A stretch of 64,000 nucleotides of DNA, taken from positions 39,755 to 103,754 of the forward strand of contig NZ_AUEP01000018.1 of the NCBI RefSeq assembly GCF_000426045.1, given 5' to 3'. This DNA comes from Marmoricola sp. URHB0036 (GTDB lineage Bacteria > Actinomycetota > Actinomycetes > Propionibacteriales > Nocardioidaceae). Positions 53,108-60,994 of the stretch are shown piece by piece; the stretch's first letter is position 1; each line of letters begins with the position of its first letter. Under the pieces are notes generated by a model. The model did no database searches. It had not been told where the DNA came from and saw nothing but the letters and a program-made list of their open reading frames with translations. Both the position numbers and the translations under genes were made by a program.

Positions 53108-54739
53108 TCAGACGACCGGCGTGGTCCGCTCCACGATCGACGGCAGGTCCGTCCCCACCGGCAGCGTCCCGAGGGTGCCGTTGTAGTCGCCGCCGAGCCG
53201 GGTGGCGCAGAAGGCGTCGGAGATCGCGGGGGGAGCGAACCGCACCAGCAGCGAGGCCTGCAGGCACGCCGCCATCTGTCCGGCGAGCCGACGGGCGGAG
53301 ACCTCGAGGGTGGTGGTGTCCGCCAGCATCGAGAGCACGCCCTCGATCGCGCGGTCGAGACGCGGGTCCTCACCCTGGGCCAGGCCGACCTCGGTGAGCC
53401 AGGCCTCCAGCACCTCCGGCTCGCGGCCGAGCGCGCGCAGTACGTCGAGGGCGTTGACGTTGCCGGATCCCTCCCAGATCGAGTTCAGCGGCGACTCCCG
53501 GAACAGCAGGGGCATGCCGGACTCCTCGACGTACCCGTTGCCGCCCAGGCACTCCAGCGCCTCGGCCACCATCATCGGGGTGCGCTTGCAGACCCAGAAC
53601 TTCGCCAGCGGCAACGCGATCCGGCGCAGCGCCGCCTCGTGCGGGTCCGACCGGTTGTCCACGGCCGAGGCCAGCCGCATCGCCAGCGCCGTGGCCGCCT
53701 CGGACTCCACGGCCAGGTCGGCGATCACGTTCTGCATGAGCGGCTTGTCGGCCAGCACCCCCCCGAACGCCGAGCGGTGCGCCACGTGCCACGACGCCTC
53801 CGCCAGCGCGGACCGCATCAGCGACGAGGAGCCCAGCACGCAGTCGAGTCGGGTCGCCGCGACCATCTCGATGATCGTGCGTACGCCGCGACCCTCGTCG
53901 CCGAGCCGCTGCGCCCAGGTGCCGTGGAACTCCAGCTCGGAGGAGGCGTTGGAGCGGTTGCCCAGCTTGTCCTTCAGTCGTACGACGTCGAGCCGGTTGC
54001 GCTCGCCGGACGGCAGCACCCTCGGCACCAGGAAGCAGGAGAGACCGCCGGGTGCCTGCGCGAGCACCAGGAACACGTCGTTCATCGGCGCCGAGGTGAA
54101 CCACTTGTGGCCGTGCAGGGTGTACTCGCCGTCCACCGACGTGGGCCGCGCCTCGGTCTCGTTGGCGCGTACGTCGGACCCGCCCTGCTTCTCGGTCATG
54201 CCCATGCCGGCGAGGGCACCCGTCTTCTGCGAGAGCGGTCGCAGCCCGGGGTCGTAGGACCGAGCCGCCAGCTTCGGCGTCCACTCCTTCGCGATCGCGT
54301 CGTCGACCCGGAGGGCGGGGATCGCGGCGTACGTCATCGAGATGGGGCAACCGTGGCCGGGCTCGGTCTGCCACGCGAAGAACCCGGCCGCCCGGCGTAC
54401 GTGCGCGTGCGGGTCGTCGGACTCCCACGGCGCCGCCTGCAGCCCGTGACCCACCGCGCGCTCCAGCAACCAGTGCCACGAGGGATGGAACCGCACCTCG
54501 TCGATGCGGTTGCCGTAGCGGTCGAACGGGGTCAGCTCCGGGTGGTACTCGTTGGCGAGCATGCCCTGCTCACGTGCCTCGGCCGAGCCTGCCTCGTCGC
54601 CCAGCGCCAGCAGTGACGACAGGGTGCCGGCCGACCCGTGCCGCTCGATCGCCTCGACCAGTGCGGCGTCCGAGGTGACGGTGTTGTGCCCAACGAGCGG
54701 GGGAGCCTGGTTGCGGGCTACCCGGTTGTCGATCGTCAT
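53108..54739 (-). CDS. aidB: AidB-like acyl-CoA dehydrogenase
   Basis: 543 aa, the length of E. coli AidB (541). It shares with AidB a FRFHPSWHWL-type N-terminal segment, GMGMTEKQGGSDVRANET, LKDKLGNRSNASSE and NSIWEGSGN. AidB binds DNA and FAD and is linked to the adaptive response to alkylation; the dehydrogenase activity is weak. ATG 54739 starts 18 bp from the divergent YihY gene and appears leaderless. Confidence 0.88.
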   Translation of the reverse strand: MTIDNRVARNQAPPLVGHNTVTSDAALVEAIERHGSAGTLSSLLALGDEAGSAEAREQGMLANEYHPELTPFDRYGNRIDEVRFHPSWHWLLERAVGHGLQAAPWESDDPHAHVRRAAGFFAWQTEPGHGCPISMTYAAIPALRVDDAIAKEWTPKLAARSYDPGLRPLSQKTGALAGMGMTEKQGGSDVRANETEARPTSVDGEYTLHGHKWFTSAPMNDVFLVLAQAPGGLSCFLVPRVLPSGERNRLDVVRLKDKLGNRSNASSELEFHGTWAQRLGDEGRGVRTIIEMVAATRLDCVLGSSSLMRSALAEASWHVAHRSAFGGVLADKPLMQNVIADLAVESEAATALAMRLASAVDNRSDPHEAALRRIALPLAKFWVCKRTPMMVAEALECLGGNGYVEESGMPLLFRESPLNSIWEGSGNVNALDVLRALGREPEVLEAWLTEVGLAQGEDPRLDRAIEGVLSMLADTTTLEVSARRLAGQMAACLQASLLVRFAPPAISDAFCATRLGGDYNGTLGTLPVGTDLPSIVERTTPVV

Positions 54740-54744
54740 GGCCT

Positions 54745-54751
54745 TACCGTA
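54745..54751. promoter_or_regulatory. Overlapping bidirectional -10 elements
   Basis: TACCGT (54745-54750, plus) and TACGGT (54751-54746, minus) share TACCGTA and lie 7 and 6 nt before the two divergent ATGs at 54758 and 54739. The 18-bp gap leaves no room for leaders, so both transcripts are probably leaderless. Observed geometry; use of TANNNT here is inferred. Confidence 0.5.
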
Positions 54752-54757
54752 GTTCTC

Positions 54758-55858
54758 ATGGCAGCCGGAAGCAGTTCGCGGCCCGGGGCGCGGACGCTTT
54801 CGTGGGAGGTGGTTCGCGACAACCTGTGGCGACTGATCGTGTCCACCGTCGGCACCTGCATGCGCAACCGGGTCACCGGGCTCGCGGCCGAGGCGGCCTT
54901 CTTCGCGGTGCTCTCGTTGCCGCCGCTGATCTTCGCCCTGGCCGGCTCGATCGGCTACATCTTCGCCCAGTTCAGCGACACCCAGGTCGGCGAGGTGCGC
55001 AACACCGTCCTCGACATCGCCGGACAGGCACTGACCCCCCAGACCGTCAACAGCATCATCAAGCCCACCCTCAACCAGGTGCTCAACGGTGGCGGCCGCT
55101 ACGACGTCGTCTCGATCGGCTTCATCCTGGCGCTGTGGTCCGGCTCGCGAGCCCTGAACGTCTTCGTCGACACCATCACGATCATGTACGGCCTTGGTGG
55201 GCACCGCGGGATCATCCAGACCCGGGCCCTGTCCTTCCTCCTCTACGTGCTCGGCATGATCACCGGAGTCGTCAGCATCCCGTTGGTGGTCGCCGGCCCG
55301 ACCCTGATCAGGAAGTGGATCCCGGAGCGCTTCGAGGTCCTCAACCAGCTCTACTGGCCGACGGTGCTGCTGCTCGGCATCCTCTTCCTCGCCACGCTCT
55401 ACCACGTCTCGGTACCGGTCCGGACACGCTGGCGCTACAACCTGCCCGGCGCGGTGTTCACCATGTTCTGCTGGGTGTTCGGCTCGGCGCTGCTCCGTCT
55501 GGTCCTCGTCGGTACGGCGAAGGGTTCGACCTCCATCTACGGGCCCCTCGCAGCGCCGATCGCCGTGCTGCTCTGGCTCTACCTGCTCTCCATCGCCGTG
55601 CTCATCGGTGCTGCCCTCAACGCCGCCTTCGACCAGCTCTGGCCGCAGAAGGAGCTCACCTCGGCCCGTCTCGAGCGGCTCAGGCGGCTCAAGCTGGAGA
55701 ACGTGCTGCCCTGGCGCTCGTCGCTGGAGCGCGCCGCCTCGGCAGCCCCGGAGGAGGGACGCTCCGCCGAGTCCAGTGATCCGCGGAGCGATCCGGGCAG
55801 TGATCCGGCCGGCGACTCGCCGCCGGGTGACGCGAAGGGGAAGCAACCGGGAGCCTGA
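54758..55858 (+). CDS. YihY/virulence factor BrkB family membrane protein
   Basis: 366 aa, about 6 membrane helices between residues 35 and 290. The family signature GLAAEAAFFAVLSLPPLIFALAG lies in the first helix, and SRALNVFVDTITIMYGL and IYGPLAAPIAVLLWLYLLS follow. The C-terminal 70 residues are a charged Asp/Gly/Pro/Ser-rich tail. Function of YihY proteins is not settled. ATG 54758 has no ribosome site and is read as leaderless. Confidence 0.87.
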   Translation: MAAGSSSRPGARTLSWEVVRDNLWRLIVSTVGTCMRNRVTGLAAEAAFFAVLSLPPLIFALAGSIGYIFAQFSDTQVGEVRNTVLDIAGQALTPQTVNSIIKPTLNQVLNGGGRYDVVSIGFILALWSGSRALNVFVDTITIMYGLGGHRGIIQTRALSFLLYVLGMITGVVSIPLVVAGPTLIRKWIPERFEVLNQLYWPTVLLLGILFLATLYHVSVPVRTRWRYNLPGAVFTMFCWVFGSALLRLVLVGTAKGSTSIYGPLAAPIAVLLWLYLLSIAVLIGAALNAAFDQLWPQKELTSARLERLRRLKLENVLPWRSSLERAASAAPEEGRSAESSDPRSDPGSDPAGDSPPGDAKGKQPGA

Positions 55859-55933
55859 GCCGCGTGACCACCAGCGATATTGCGGTGCGAGGCAGCAGGG
55901 CGCGACGTACATTCCTGTCATGGAGGCCGTTCC

Positions 55934-56215
55934 TTGACCGCGGTACCCGCTCCTCGGGGCGAGGAAGCCGTCGGCTGCGTGCTTGCTCGTGACATCGGGG
56001 TCCTCGTCGTCCTGACGGACGTCGGGCCGGTGCGTGCGTCGTACGGCGCCCGCATGCTGGCCGAGATCGCCCGCGACCGCTCGCGGGTCCCGGAGCCGGG
56101 GGAGTGGGTCGTCCTCCGGCGCTGGTACGACGGTCCGGTGACCGTCGACTCCGTGCTCACCAGGCGACCGTCGCGGATCGCTCCCGTGGTGCCCCTGCGC
56201 CGTCCGCGCACCTGA
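55934..56215 (+). CDS. Hypothetical protein with TTG start
   Basis: 93 aa from TTG 55934, preceded by GGAGG (55922-55926) at 7 nt. A six-codon ORF (ATG 55920, stop TGA 55935-55937) carries that site and overlaps the TTG, suggesting reinitiation. The protein starts MTAVPAPRGEEAVGCV and has a beta-strand-rich body (DIGVLVVLTDVGPVRASYGARMLAEIARD). No known domain, signal or membrane segment. Not recognised. Confidence 0.55.
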   Translation: MTAVPAPRGEEAVGCVLARDIGVLVVLTDVGPVRASYGARMLAEIARDRSRVPEPGEWVVLRRWYDGPVTVDSVLTRRPSRIAPVVPLRRPRT

Positions 56216-56260
56216 GGGTCGCTGCCCGGACCGGCCGAACCCGCGTGCCATGCTTCACCC

Positions 56261-56611
56261 GTGGGAAACGTGACCCTGCCGACCCCCGTCTTCCTGGCCG
56301 GTGGCGCCCTCTGCCTCGTCGCCGGATACCTCGCCGGCACCGTCACCGGACCCGGGACCCCGCAACGCACCACGGCCGAGGTGGTCAGCTTCGACAGCGG
56401 CACCGAGAAGCTCTGCCTGAAGGGGGACGCCATCAAGGACCAGGAGGGCGTCGACTCGTCGGGCCAGCTCTGCGGCACGCTGCGGCGCGCCCCCAGCTCT
56501 CAGGTCCCCCGCAAGGGCGACGACTTCCGTTTCGTGTCCGTGGAGACCTCGGGCGAGGACAACGGCAAGCCCAAGCAGCAGGTCGTCATCTACGGCGCCG
56601 TGGTCGACTGA
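56261..56611 (+). CDS. Small membrane-anchored protein upstream of K+ channel
   Basis: 116 aa from GTG 56261. One N-terminal membrane helix (TPVFLAGGALCLVAGYLAGTVTG) leaves an exported domain of about 80 residues with two cysteines (EKLCLKG and GQLCGTL) that may form a disulfide. No known domain. It ends 6 nt before the potassium-channel gene, so they are probably cotranscribed. Confidence 0.65.
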   Translation: MGNVTLPTPVFLAGGALCLVAGYLAGTVTGPGTPQRTTAEVVSFDSGTEKLCLKGDAIKDQEGVDSSGQLCGTLRRAPSSQVPRKGDDFRFVSVETSGEDNGKPKQQVVIYGAVVD

Positions 56612-56617
56612 GTTCCC

Positions 56618-57709
56618 GTGGCAGACGACCAGACCGAGCCGGGGTACTCCGGCCTGCTGAAGCTCCCGGCGCCCACCCGGTCTCCGTGGTGGCGGCTGGC
56701 GATCCGTCTGCTGATGGCCATCGGCATCCTGGTCTTCACCGTGCTGCTGGTGTACGTCGACCGCGACGGCTACACCGACCAGACCGACCCGACCCACGAG
56801 GTCAGCCTGGTCGACTCGATCTACTACACGACGGTCACCCTGAGCACCACCGGCTACGGCGACATCGCCCCGATCTCGGACGGCGCCCGTCTGGTCAACG
56901 CGTTCATCATCACGCCGTTGCGCATCGCGTTCCTGGTGCTGTTGATCGGTACGACGCTCGAAGTGCTCGCCTCGCAGGGGCGAGAGCTGTTCCGCGCGGC
57001 CCGCTGGAGGAAGAACATGGACAAGCACGTCGTCGTCATCGGCTACGGCACGAAAGGCCGCAGCGCCGTCGACACCCTCGTGAGCAACGGGCTCTCCCGC
57101 GACTCCGTGGTCGTCGTCGACCCCGGGACGGTCGCCCAGGAGGAGGCCCACGCCGACGGACTGGCCGTGGTCACCGGCGACGCGACGCGCCGGGAGGTGC
57201 TCCGTCGCGCCGGCGTCGATCGGGCCCAGCAGGTCATCATCACGACTGCCCGCGACGACACGACGGTGCTGGCGACGCTGACCGTACGCCAGCTGAACCC
57301 GGACACCTACATCGTCGCGGCCGTGCGCGAGCAGGACAACGTGCCGCTCGTGCGCCAGAGTGGCGCCGACTCGGTGATCACCTCCTCCGACGCCGTCGGT
57401 CGACTGCTCGGGCTCGCGTCGTTCTCACCCAACCTCGGCTCGGTGATGGAGGACCTGCTCACCCACGGCGAGGGGCTCGAGGTCGCCGAGCGCGACCTGA
57501 TGGTGAGCGAGGTGGGCAAGGCACCGCAGTCGCTGCCCGACCAGGTGATCGCGGTGGTCCGCGACGAGAAGGTCTACCGCTACTTCGACCCGACGGTCAC
57601 GTTGCTGGCCCGGGGCGACCAGCTGATCGTCGTACGCCCGGCCAAGGAGCTGCCGTGGGCGCCCCGACCCGGGACCCACAACGAGGACGCGAGCGACGAC
57701 GAGCCGTGA
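56618..57709 (+). CDS. Potassium channel with cytoplasmic RCK/TrkA-N domain
   Basis: 363 aa from GTG 56618. TM1 (29-46), pore loop with selectivity filter TTGYGD (77-82), TM2 (97-117), then an RCK domain with the nucleotide-binding GYGTKGR (142-148) and a C-terminal RCK-C domain ending in DEP. It is MthK-like and should conduct K+ under ligand control. The gene follows a small membrane protein gene by 6 nt. Confidence 0.92.
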   Translation: MADDQTEPGYSGLLKLPAPTRSPWWRLAIRLLMAIGILVFTVLLVYVDRDGYTDQTDPTHEVSLVDSIYYTTVTLSTTGYGDIAPISDGARLVNAFIITPLRIAFLVLLIGTTLEVLASQGRELFRAARWRKNMDKHVVVIGYGTKGRSAVDTLVSNGLSRDSVVVVDPGTVAQEEAHADGLAVVTGDATRREVLRRAGVDRAQQVIITTARDDTTVLATLTVRQLNPDTYIVAAVREQDNVPLVRQSGADSVITSSDAVGRLLGLASFSPNLGSVMEDLLTHGEGLEVAERDLMVSEVGKAPQSLPDQVIAVVRDEKVYRYFDPTVTLLARGDQLIVVRPAKELPWAPRPGTHNEDASDDEP

Positions 57710-57740
57710 CCTGTTGTGCACGCACTCGTAGGCTGACGGC

Positions 57741-58202
57741 GTGAAGAGCACCGTCAAGCGGTACCTGGTCGGAGCACTGGGGTTCCTCGTGGTCGCCGTG
57801 GGCATCGTCCTGATGCCGTTGCCCGGTCCCGGGGTGCTCATCGTCCTCGCCGGCGTGGTGATACTCGCGACCCAGTTCGAATGGGCCGAGCGCCGGGTCG
57901 ACCAGGTGAAGGACGCCGCGCTCCGGGGAGCGGCCGACAGTGTCAAGAGCTGGCCGCGCATCGTGATGTCGGTGATCGGAGTGATCTGGCTGATCGGCTT
58001 CGGCATCCTGTGGGGCCTCCACCCGGCGTCGCCCTCCTGGTGGCCGATCGACGACAAGTGGTGGCTCTACGGCGGCTGGGGCCCCGGCGCGACGCTCATC
58101 CTCTCGGGCGTGGCGGCGGCTGCGGTGCTGGTCTACAGCTACCGGAACTTCCGGGAGATCAAGCAGGAGCAGGCGCAGGCGCACAACGCTGCCGTCGACT
58201 GA
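57741..58202 (+). CDS. PGPGW/TIGR02611-type transmembrane protein
   Basis: 153 aa. Two closely spaced helices (LVGALGFLVVAVGIVLMPLPGPGVLIVLAGVVILA contains the PLPGPG motif) and a third and fourth near SWPRIVMSVIGVIWLIGFGILW and GPGATLILSGVAAAAVLVYS. The PGPG motif is the hallmark of this small family; no function is known. ATG 57741. Same direction as the K+ channel, 31 bp apart. Confidence 0.78.
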   Translation: MKSTVKRYLVGALGFLVVAVGIVLMPLPGPGVLIVLAGVVILATQFEWAERRVDQVKDAALRGAADSVKSWPRIVMSVIGVIWLIGFGILWGLHPASPSWWPIDDKWWLYGGWGPGATLILSGVAAAAVLVYSYRNFREIKQEQAQAHNAAVD

Positions 58203-58284
58203 CGGGGCGAGCAGTACCCACAGTGGTGGCCGCCAACACCCGGTCAACGCGACCGGCCGCGTGAGGTGACGCAATCCACCCACT

Positions 58285-58296
58285 TGGTCTAGTTCA
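58285..58296. promoter_or_regulatory. dre-like site upstream of 58385 gene
   Basis: TGGTCTAGTTCA matches the DasR/GntR core TGGTCTAGACCA at 10 of 12 bases. It lies about 90 nt before the GTG start and about 28 bp before a possible -10 (TACTTT, 58319-58324). Confidence 0.45.
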
Positions 58297-58384
58297 CCCG
58301 GGCCGTCCGCACGCCGAATACTTTGCCCCGACTGGTCCTGTGACTGACGATGGTCGCGCAACCATCAGCAGAGAGGGGCTGCCA

Positions 58385-58738
58385 GTGCGCACGATGTACG
58401 TCGCCGTGGTCGAGGTCGCCACCCGCAACGAGATCGATCTCGACGAGGCGAAGCGGCAGCTGGCCGACTACCGTCCCATCATCGGTACCTCGCCACGAGG
58501 CTGGGCCGAGGTCCAGATGAGCTTCATGGCGACCGGTCTGGCGCATGCCTGCACCAAGGCGGCAGCCCTAGCCCGCGCTGCCACCGGTGCCGAGTCGATC
58601 GCCTGCCAGGTGATGACCGAGCACGAGTACATCGCTCGTCAGGGTCTCGAACCAGGACTGGTGGGCGGAGGACGACACACCGCCAGCCACGAGCAGTGGT
58701 CGCTGCCGCGTCAGCCGACGGCGCGCGAAGCCACCTAG
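58385..58738 (+). CDS. Hypothetical protein, possible small regulatory or stress protein
   Basis: 117 aa from GTG 58385, preceded by GAGAGGGG at about 8 nt; GTG 58340 in frame would add 15 residues. Residues 1-75 are a tight alpha/beta unit (MYVAVVEVATRNEIDLDEAKRQLADY, then AEVQMSFMATGLAHACTKAAAL), the end is a charged tail. No known family. It is followed by a convergent DUF2510-like gene 6 bp away. A dre-like site lies upstream. Confidence 0.55.
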   Translation: MRTMYVAVVEVATRNEIDLDEAKRQLADYRPIIGTSPRGWAEVQMSFMATGLAHACTKAAALARAATGAESIACQVMTEHEYIARQGLEPGLVGGGRHTASHEQWSLPRQPTAREAT

Positions 58739-58744
58739 GCGAGG

Positions 58745-58930
58745 TCAGCCGCAGGCGCGCTCGTCGTACCGGTGCTCTTCGTGCGTCTGCGCGGGCACGC
58801 GCGCACGATCGAGCAGTGCGAGCTCTTCACCCACCCGGTCGCCCCAGCGCTCACCGGTCCAGTAGCGGTGCAGGTTCGGCCGCTCGGTGTCCCGATACCA
58901 GCCGGCAGGCTGCGCTCGCATGTCTCGCAT
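58745..58930 (-). CDS. DUF2510-like small protein
   Basis: 61 aa from ATG 58930 with GGGGGA 4 nt upstream; a longer start at 58996 is possible. QPAGWYRDTERPNLHRYWTGERW is close to the DUF2510 signature PAGWYPDP...RYWDG..W. The rest is charged. DUF2510 usually sits at the N-terminus of actinobacterial membrane proteins, but here it stands almost alone, which is unusual. Confidence 0.6.
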   Translation of the reverse strand: MRDMRAQPAGWYRDTERPNLHRYWTGERWGDRVGEELALLDRARVPAQTHEEHRYDERACG

Positions 58931-59191
58931 TCGTCCCCCAACGAAGATCTGTTGTCCCCCAGCAAACGACGTCCGAAGAGGGATGTCACGAACCATTGAT
59001 GTGACATGCGCGGTTCGTCCGGATTAATCCACTTATGGCGTTCAGCATCCGGACGAGATCGTCGTCGGCATCCGGGACGGACACCTGCGTGCGCTCCTGG
59101 CGCCGGGCTGTCGGGGAGTGCCGGGAGGTTTCACGACACGGGCTTGTGGGGTACACGGTCAGCACATCGAAGTTCTGGGAGGGACAAAGAA

Positions 59192-59335
59192 ATGGCATTC
59201 ATCCTGTGGTTGATCGCCGTCGTGCTGGTCATCGGCGGCATCGTGACGCTCGTGCGCGGCCAGATCCTGTTCGGCATCCTGCTGATCGTCGTCGGCCTGC
59301 TCGTGGGTCCCGGCGGCGTGAGCATCTTCACCTGA
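59192..59335 (+). CDS. GPGG-motif small membrane protein
   Basis: 47 aa from ATG 59192 (GGAGGG at about 8 nt). The peptide is almost wholly hydrophobic, with two helices joined by a turn (VTLVRGQ) and a C-terminal GPGGVSIFT motif. It matches the short GPGG-motif membrane proteins of Nocardioides and related genera. No function is known. The 261-bp stretch before it holds no other gene I can support. Confidence 0.75.
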   Translation: MAFILWLIAVVLVIGGIVTLVRGQILFGILLIVVGLLVGPGGVSIFT

Positions 59336-59421
59336 GGATCGGCGTCCCGATGGGCGACCCGCCCAGGTCGCTCATCGGGACAAACCGCCCAAATGTGGAC
59401 ATGATGCTGCATGCTTGACGC

Positions 59422-60360
59422 ATGGACGGGGGATCGGCCGCAGGGCATCTGACGGCGCCTGCAGCTGCGCCGTCCGTACGCCGTGAACCCGGTCCCCGCC
59501 GAGGTCCCGCCTTCAGGCGATCGCTCGCTCGTCGCGAGCTGCTCGCCGTCGCAGTGGCGTGCACATGGGCCTTCGATCTCGCCCTGCGCTACGACTGGGT
59601 CGACTCGGTACTGGACTGGGCCCGGCGCCACGAGACCTCGGGCCTCGGGGTGCTGCCCGCTCTGTTCCTCACCGGCGTCGTCGGCGTCTGCCTGATCGCC
59701 TGGCGGAGCCATCTGGACGGGCTGGGAGAGTCGCGGGCGCAGGATCGCGCGACGCAGCCTCTGGCCGCCACCCGCGAGGAGTGCCCGTCGCCCGTCGAGG
59801 GCCACCCGAGGGTGACCGCCTCGGGCGTGGTGACGGACAGCGCGCGGGTGGCGTTCGACGTACGTCTCCTGGCCGGCGGCGTCGCGGCGCTGGTGCGACC
59901 CGCGGCCGAGCGCAAGGGGTTGTTCTTCAAGTGCAGCGTGGGACCGGGAGTTCCCGACCTGGTGCACGGTGACCCGGCCAAGATCGCCACGGTGCTCACC
60001 TACCTGCTCGACGAGGCGATTTCCTCCACCCAGTCGGGCTGGGTGCGTCTGTGCGTCACCAGTGCTCACCACTTCGGCGAACACGTCGGCATCCGCTTCG
60101 AAGTGCACGACTCCGGTGTCGGCGTACTCGAGGACCAGGAGCGGCGCCGCTGCCTCGCAGTCGACGAGGTGCCGAAGACGGTTGTGGGTGACCACCGCGG
60201 GGGATCCGGGCTCGGCCTGGTCGTCTCCCAGGGGCTGGTGACCTCCATGGGCGGGGTGATCGGGCTGAGCAGCGTCCCCGGCCTGGGCAGCGCCTTCAGC
60301 TTCACGCTGCGGTTCGCGCTCCCCGTGGAGGGCGACGCGTCGTCCAGCGCCGGCGCCTAG
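59422..60360 (+). CDS. Histidine-kinase-like ATPase protein lacking DHp and N-box Asn
   Basis: 312 aa. Two membrane helices (about 40-60 and 76-94) precede a soluble C-terminal GHKL-type ATPase domain (about 140-305). G1 box EVHDSGVGV (D230) and G2 box GGSGLGL (259-265) are present, but the N-box reads VLTYLLDEAI with Glu198 where Asn normally binds Mg2+. No HisKA/H-box is seen. It may be a nucleotide-sensing or pseudo-kinase protein. ATG 59422. Confidence 0.6.
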   Translation: MDGGSAAGHLTAPAAAPSVRREPGPRRGPAFRRSLARRELLAVAVACTWAFDLALRYDWVDSVLDWARRHETSGLGVLPALFLTGVVGVCLIAWRSHLDGLGESRAQDRATQPLAATREECPSPVEGHPRVTASGVVTDSARVAFDVRLLAGGVAALVRPAAERKGLFFKCSVGPGVPDLVHGDPAKIATVLTYLLDEAISSTQSGWVRLCVTSAHHFGEHVGIRFEVHDSGVGVLEDQERRRCLAVDEVPKTVVGDHRGGSGLGLVVSQGLVTSMGGVIGLSSVPGLGSAFSFTLRFALPVEGDASSSAGA

Positions 60361-60404
60361 CAAACGCCCCGTCGATTCCGGCGCACTTCGCAAATAGCGC
60401 TTTT

Positions 60405-60420
60405 AGTGGTCTAGAGCACA
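60405..60420. promoter_or_regulatory. Strong dre-like site upstream of Flp pilin gene
   Basis: AGTGGTCTAGAGCACA matches the dre consensus AGTGGTCTAGACCACT of the GntR/HutC regulator DasR at 14 of 16 bases. It is 103 bp before the pilin ATG. A GGTAA-N9-TTACC inverted repeat (60424-60442) follows directly. Confidence 0.5.
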
Positions 60421-60423
60421 AAA

Positions 60424-60442
60424 GGTAAGACTTGTGATTACC
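60424..60442. promoter_or_regulatory. GGTAA-N9-TTACC inverted repeat
   Basis: GGTAA (60424-60428) and TTACC (60438-60442) lie 4 bp from the dre-like site, with another GGTAAG at 60449. It could be a second operator in the pilin promoter. Confidence 0.3.
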
Positions 60443-60522
60443 TGTCCCGGTAAGTCCGGATTTGCCACACTTTGAGTAGCGCAAGCCCGGGCATCCCGCC
60501 CCGACCCCCGAGGACACGAACC

Positions 60523-60726
60523 ATGTTGGACATCTTCCGCAGCTTTTCTCGCAGCCGCCGGAACACCGAGGACGGTGCCTCCGCCGTGGAGTACGGACTG
60601 CTCGTCGCCGGCATCGCCGCCCTCATCGTCGCGATCGTCTTCCTCTTCGGCGGCGTGATCAAGAACAGCTTCTCCAAGACCTGTGGCGCCATCTCCAGCA
60701 AGGGGTCGGCGTCGGCGACCTGCTGA
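60523..60726 (+). CDS. flp: Flp family type IVb pilin (orphan)
   Basis: 67 aa. A short basic leader (MLDIFRSFSRSRRNTEDG) ends in a prepilin-peptidase site before ASAVEYGLL (Glu at +5), followed by one hydrophobic helix (VAGIAALIVAIVFLF) and a short tail with two cysteines. GAGGA precedes ATG 60523 at about 9 nt. Flp subunits form adhesive pili exported by Tad systems. No tad, cpa or prepilin-peptidase gene is visible, so it depends on distant genes. Confidence 0.88.
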   Translation: MLDIFRSFSRSRRNTEDGASAVEYGLLVAGIAALIVAIVFLFGGVIKNSFSKTCGAISSKGSASATC

Positions 60727-60994
60727 GGCAGCGCCACCAGGAAGCACGGATCACGGCTCTAGGGGTAGAAGCCCGATGGATCCTGCACCAACGAAAGAGG
60801 CCCTCCACGAGGGCCTCTTTTCGTTTGCCCGGACGACCTAGCACGTGGTCATCTTCGTAAGCTCACACTAGCTGATCGGGTGCCACGGATTGCCGAGACC
60901 GTCTTCAGTGGACGCTGGACTAGGACACGAGAGCGCTTCATTCGGCCTTTCATCGAAATTGGCTTACGTTCCCGCAGTCATAGGGGGAACTCGG
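60727..60994. other. Intergenic region before secreted protein, locally lower GC
   Basis: 268 bp that hold the flp terminator and an A+T-richer stretch (60860-60960). A promoter for the secreted protein is expected here, but no clear boxes are seen. The drop in GC begins here and runs through the next gene. Confidence 0.4.
60791..60826 (+). terminator. Rho-independent terminator downstream of flp
   Basis: AAAGAGGCCCTC-CAC-GAGGGCCTCTTT (60794-60820), a 12-bp stem with a 3-nt loop, is followed by TTCGTTT. It is 65 nt after the pilin stop and should end that transcript. Confidence 0.8.
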
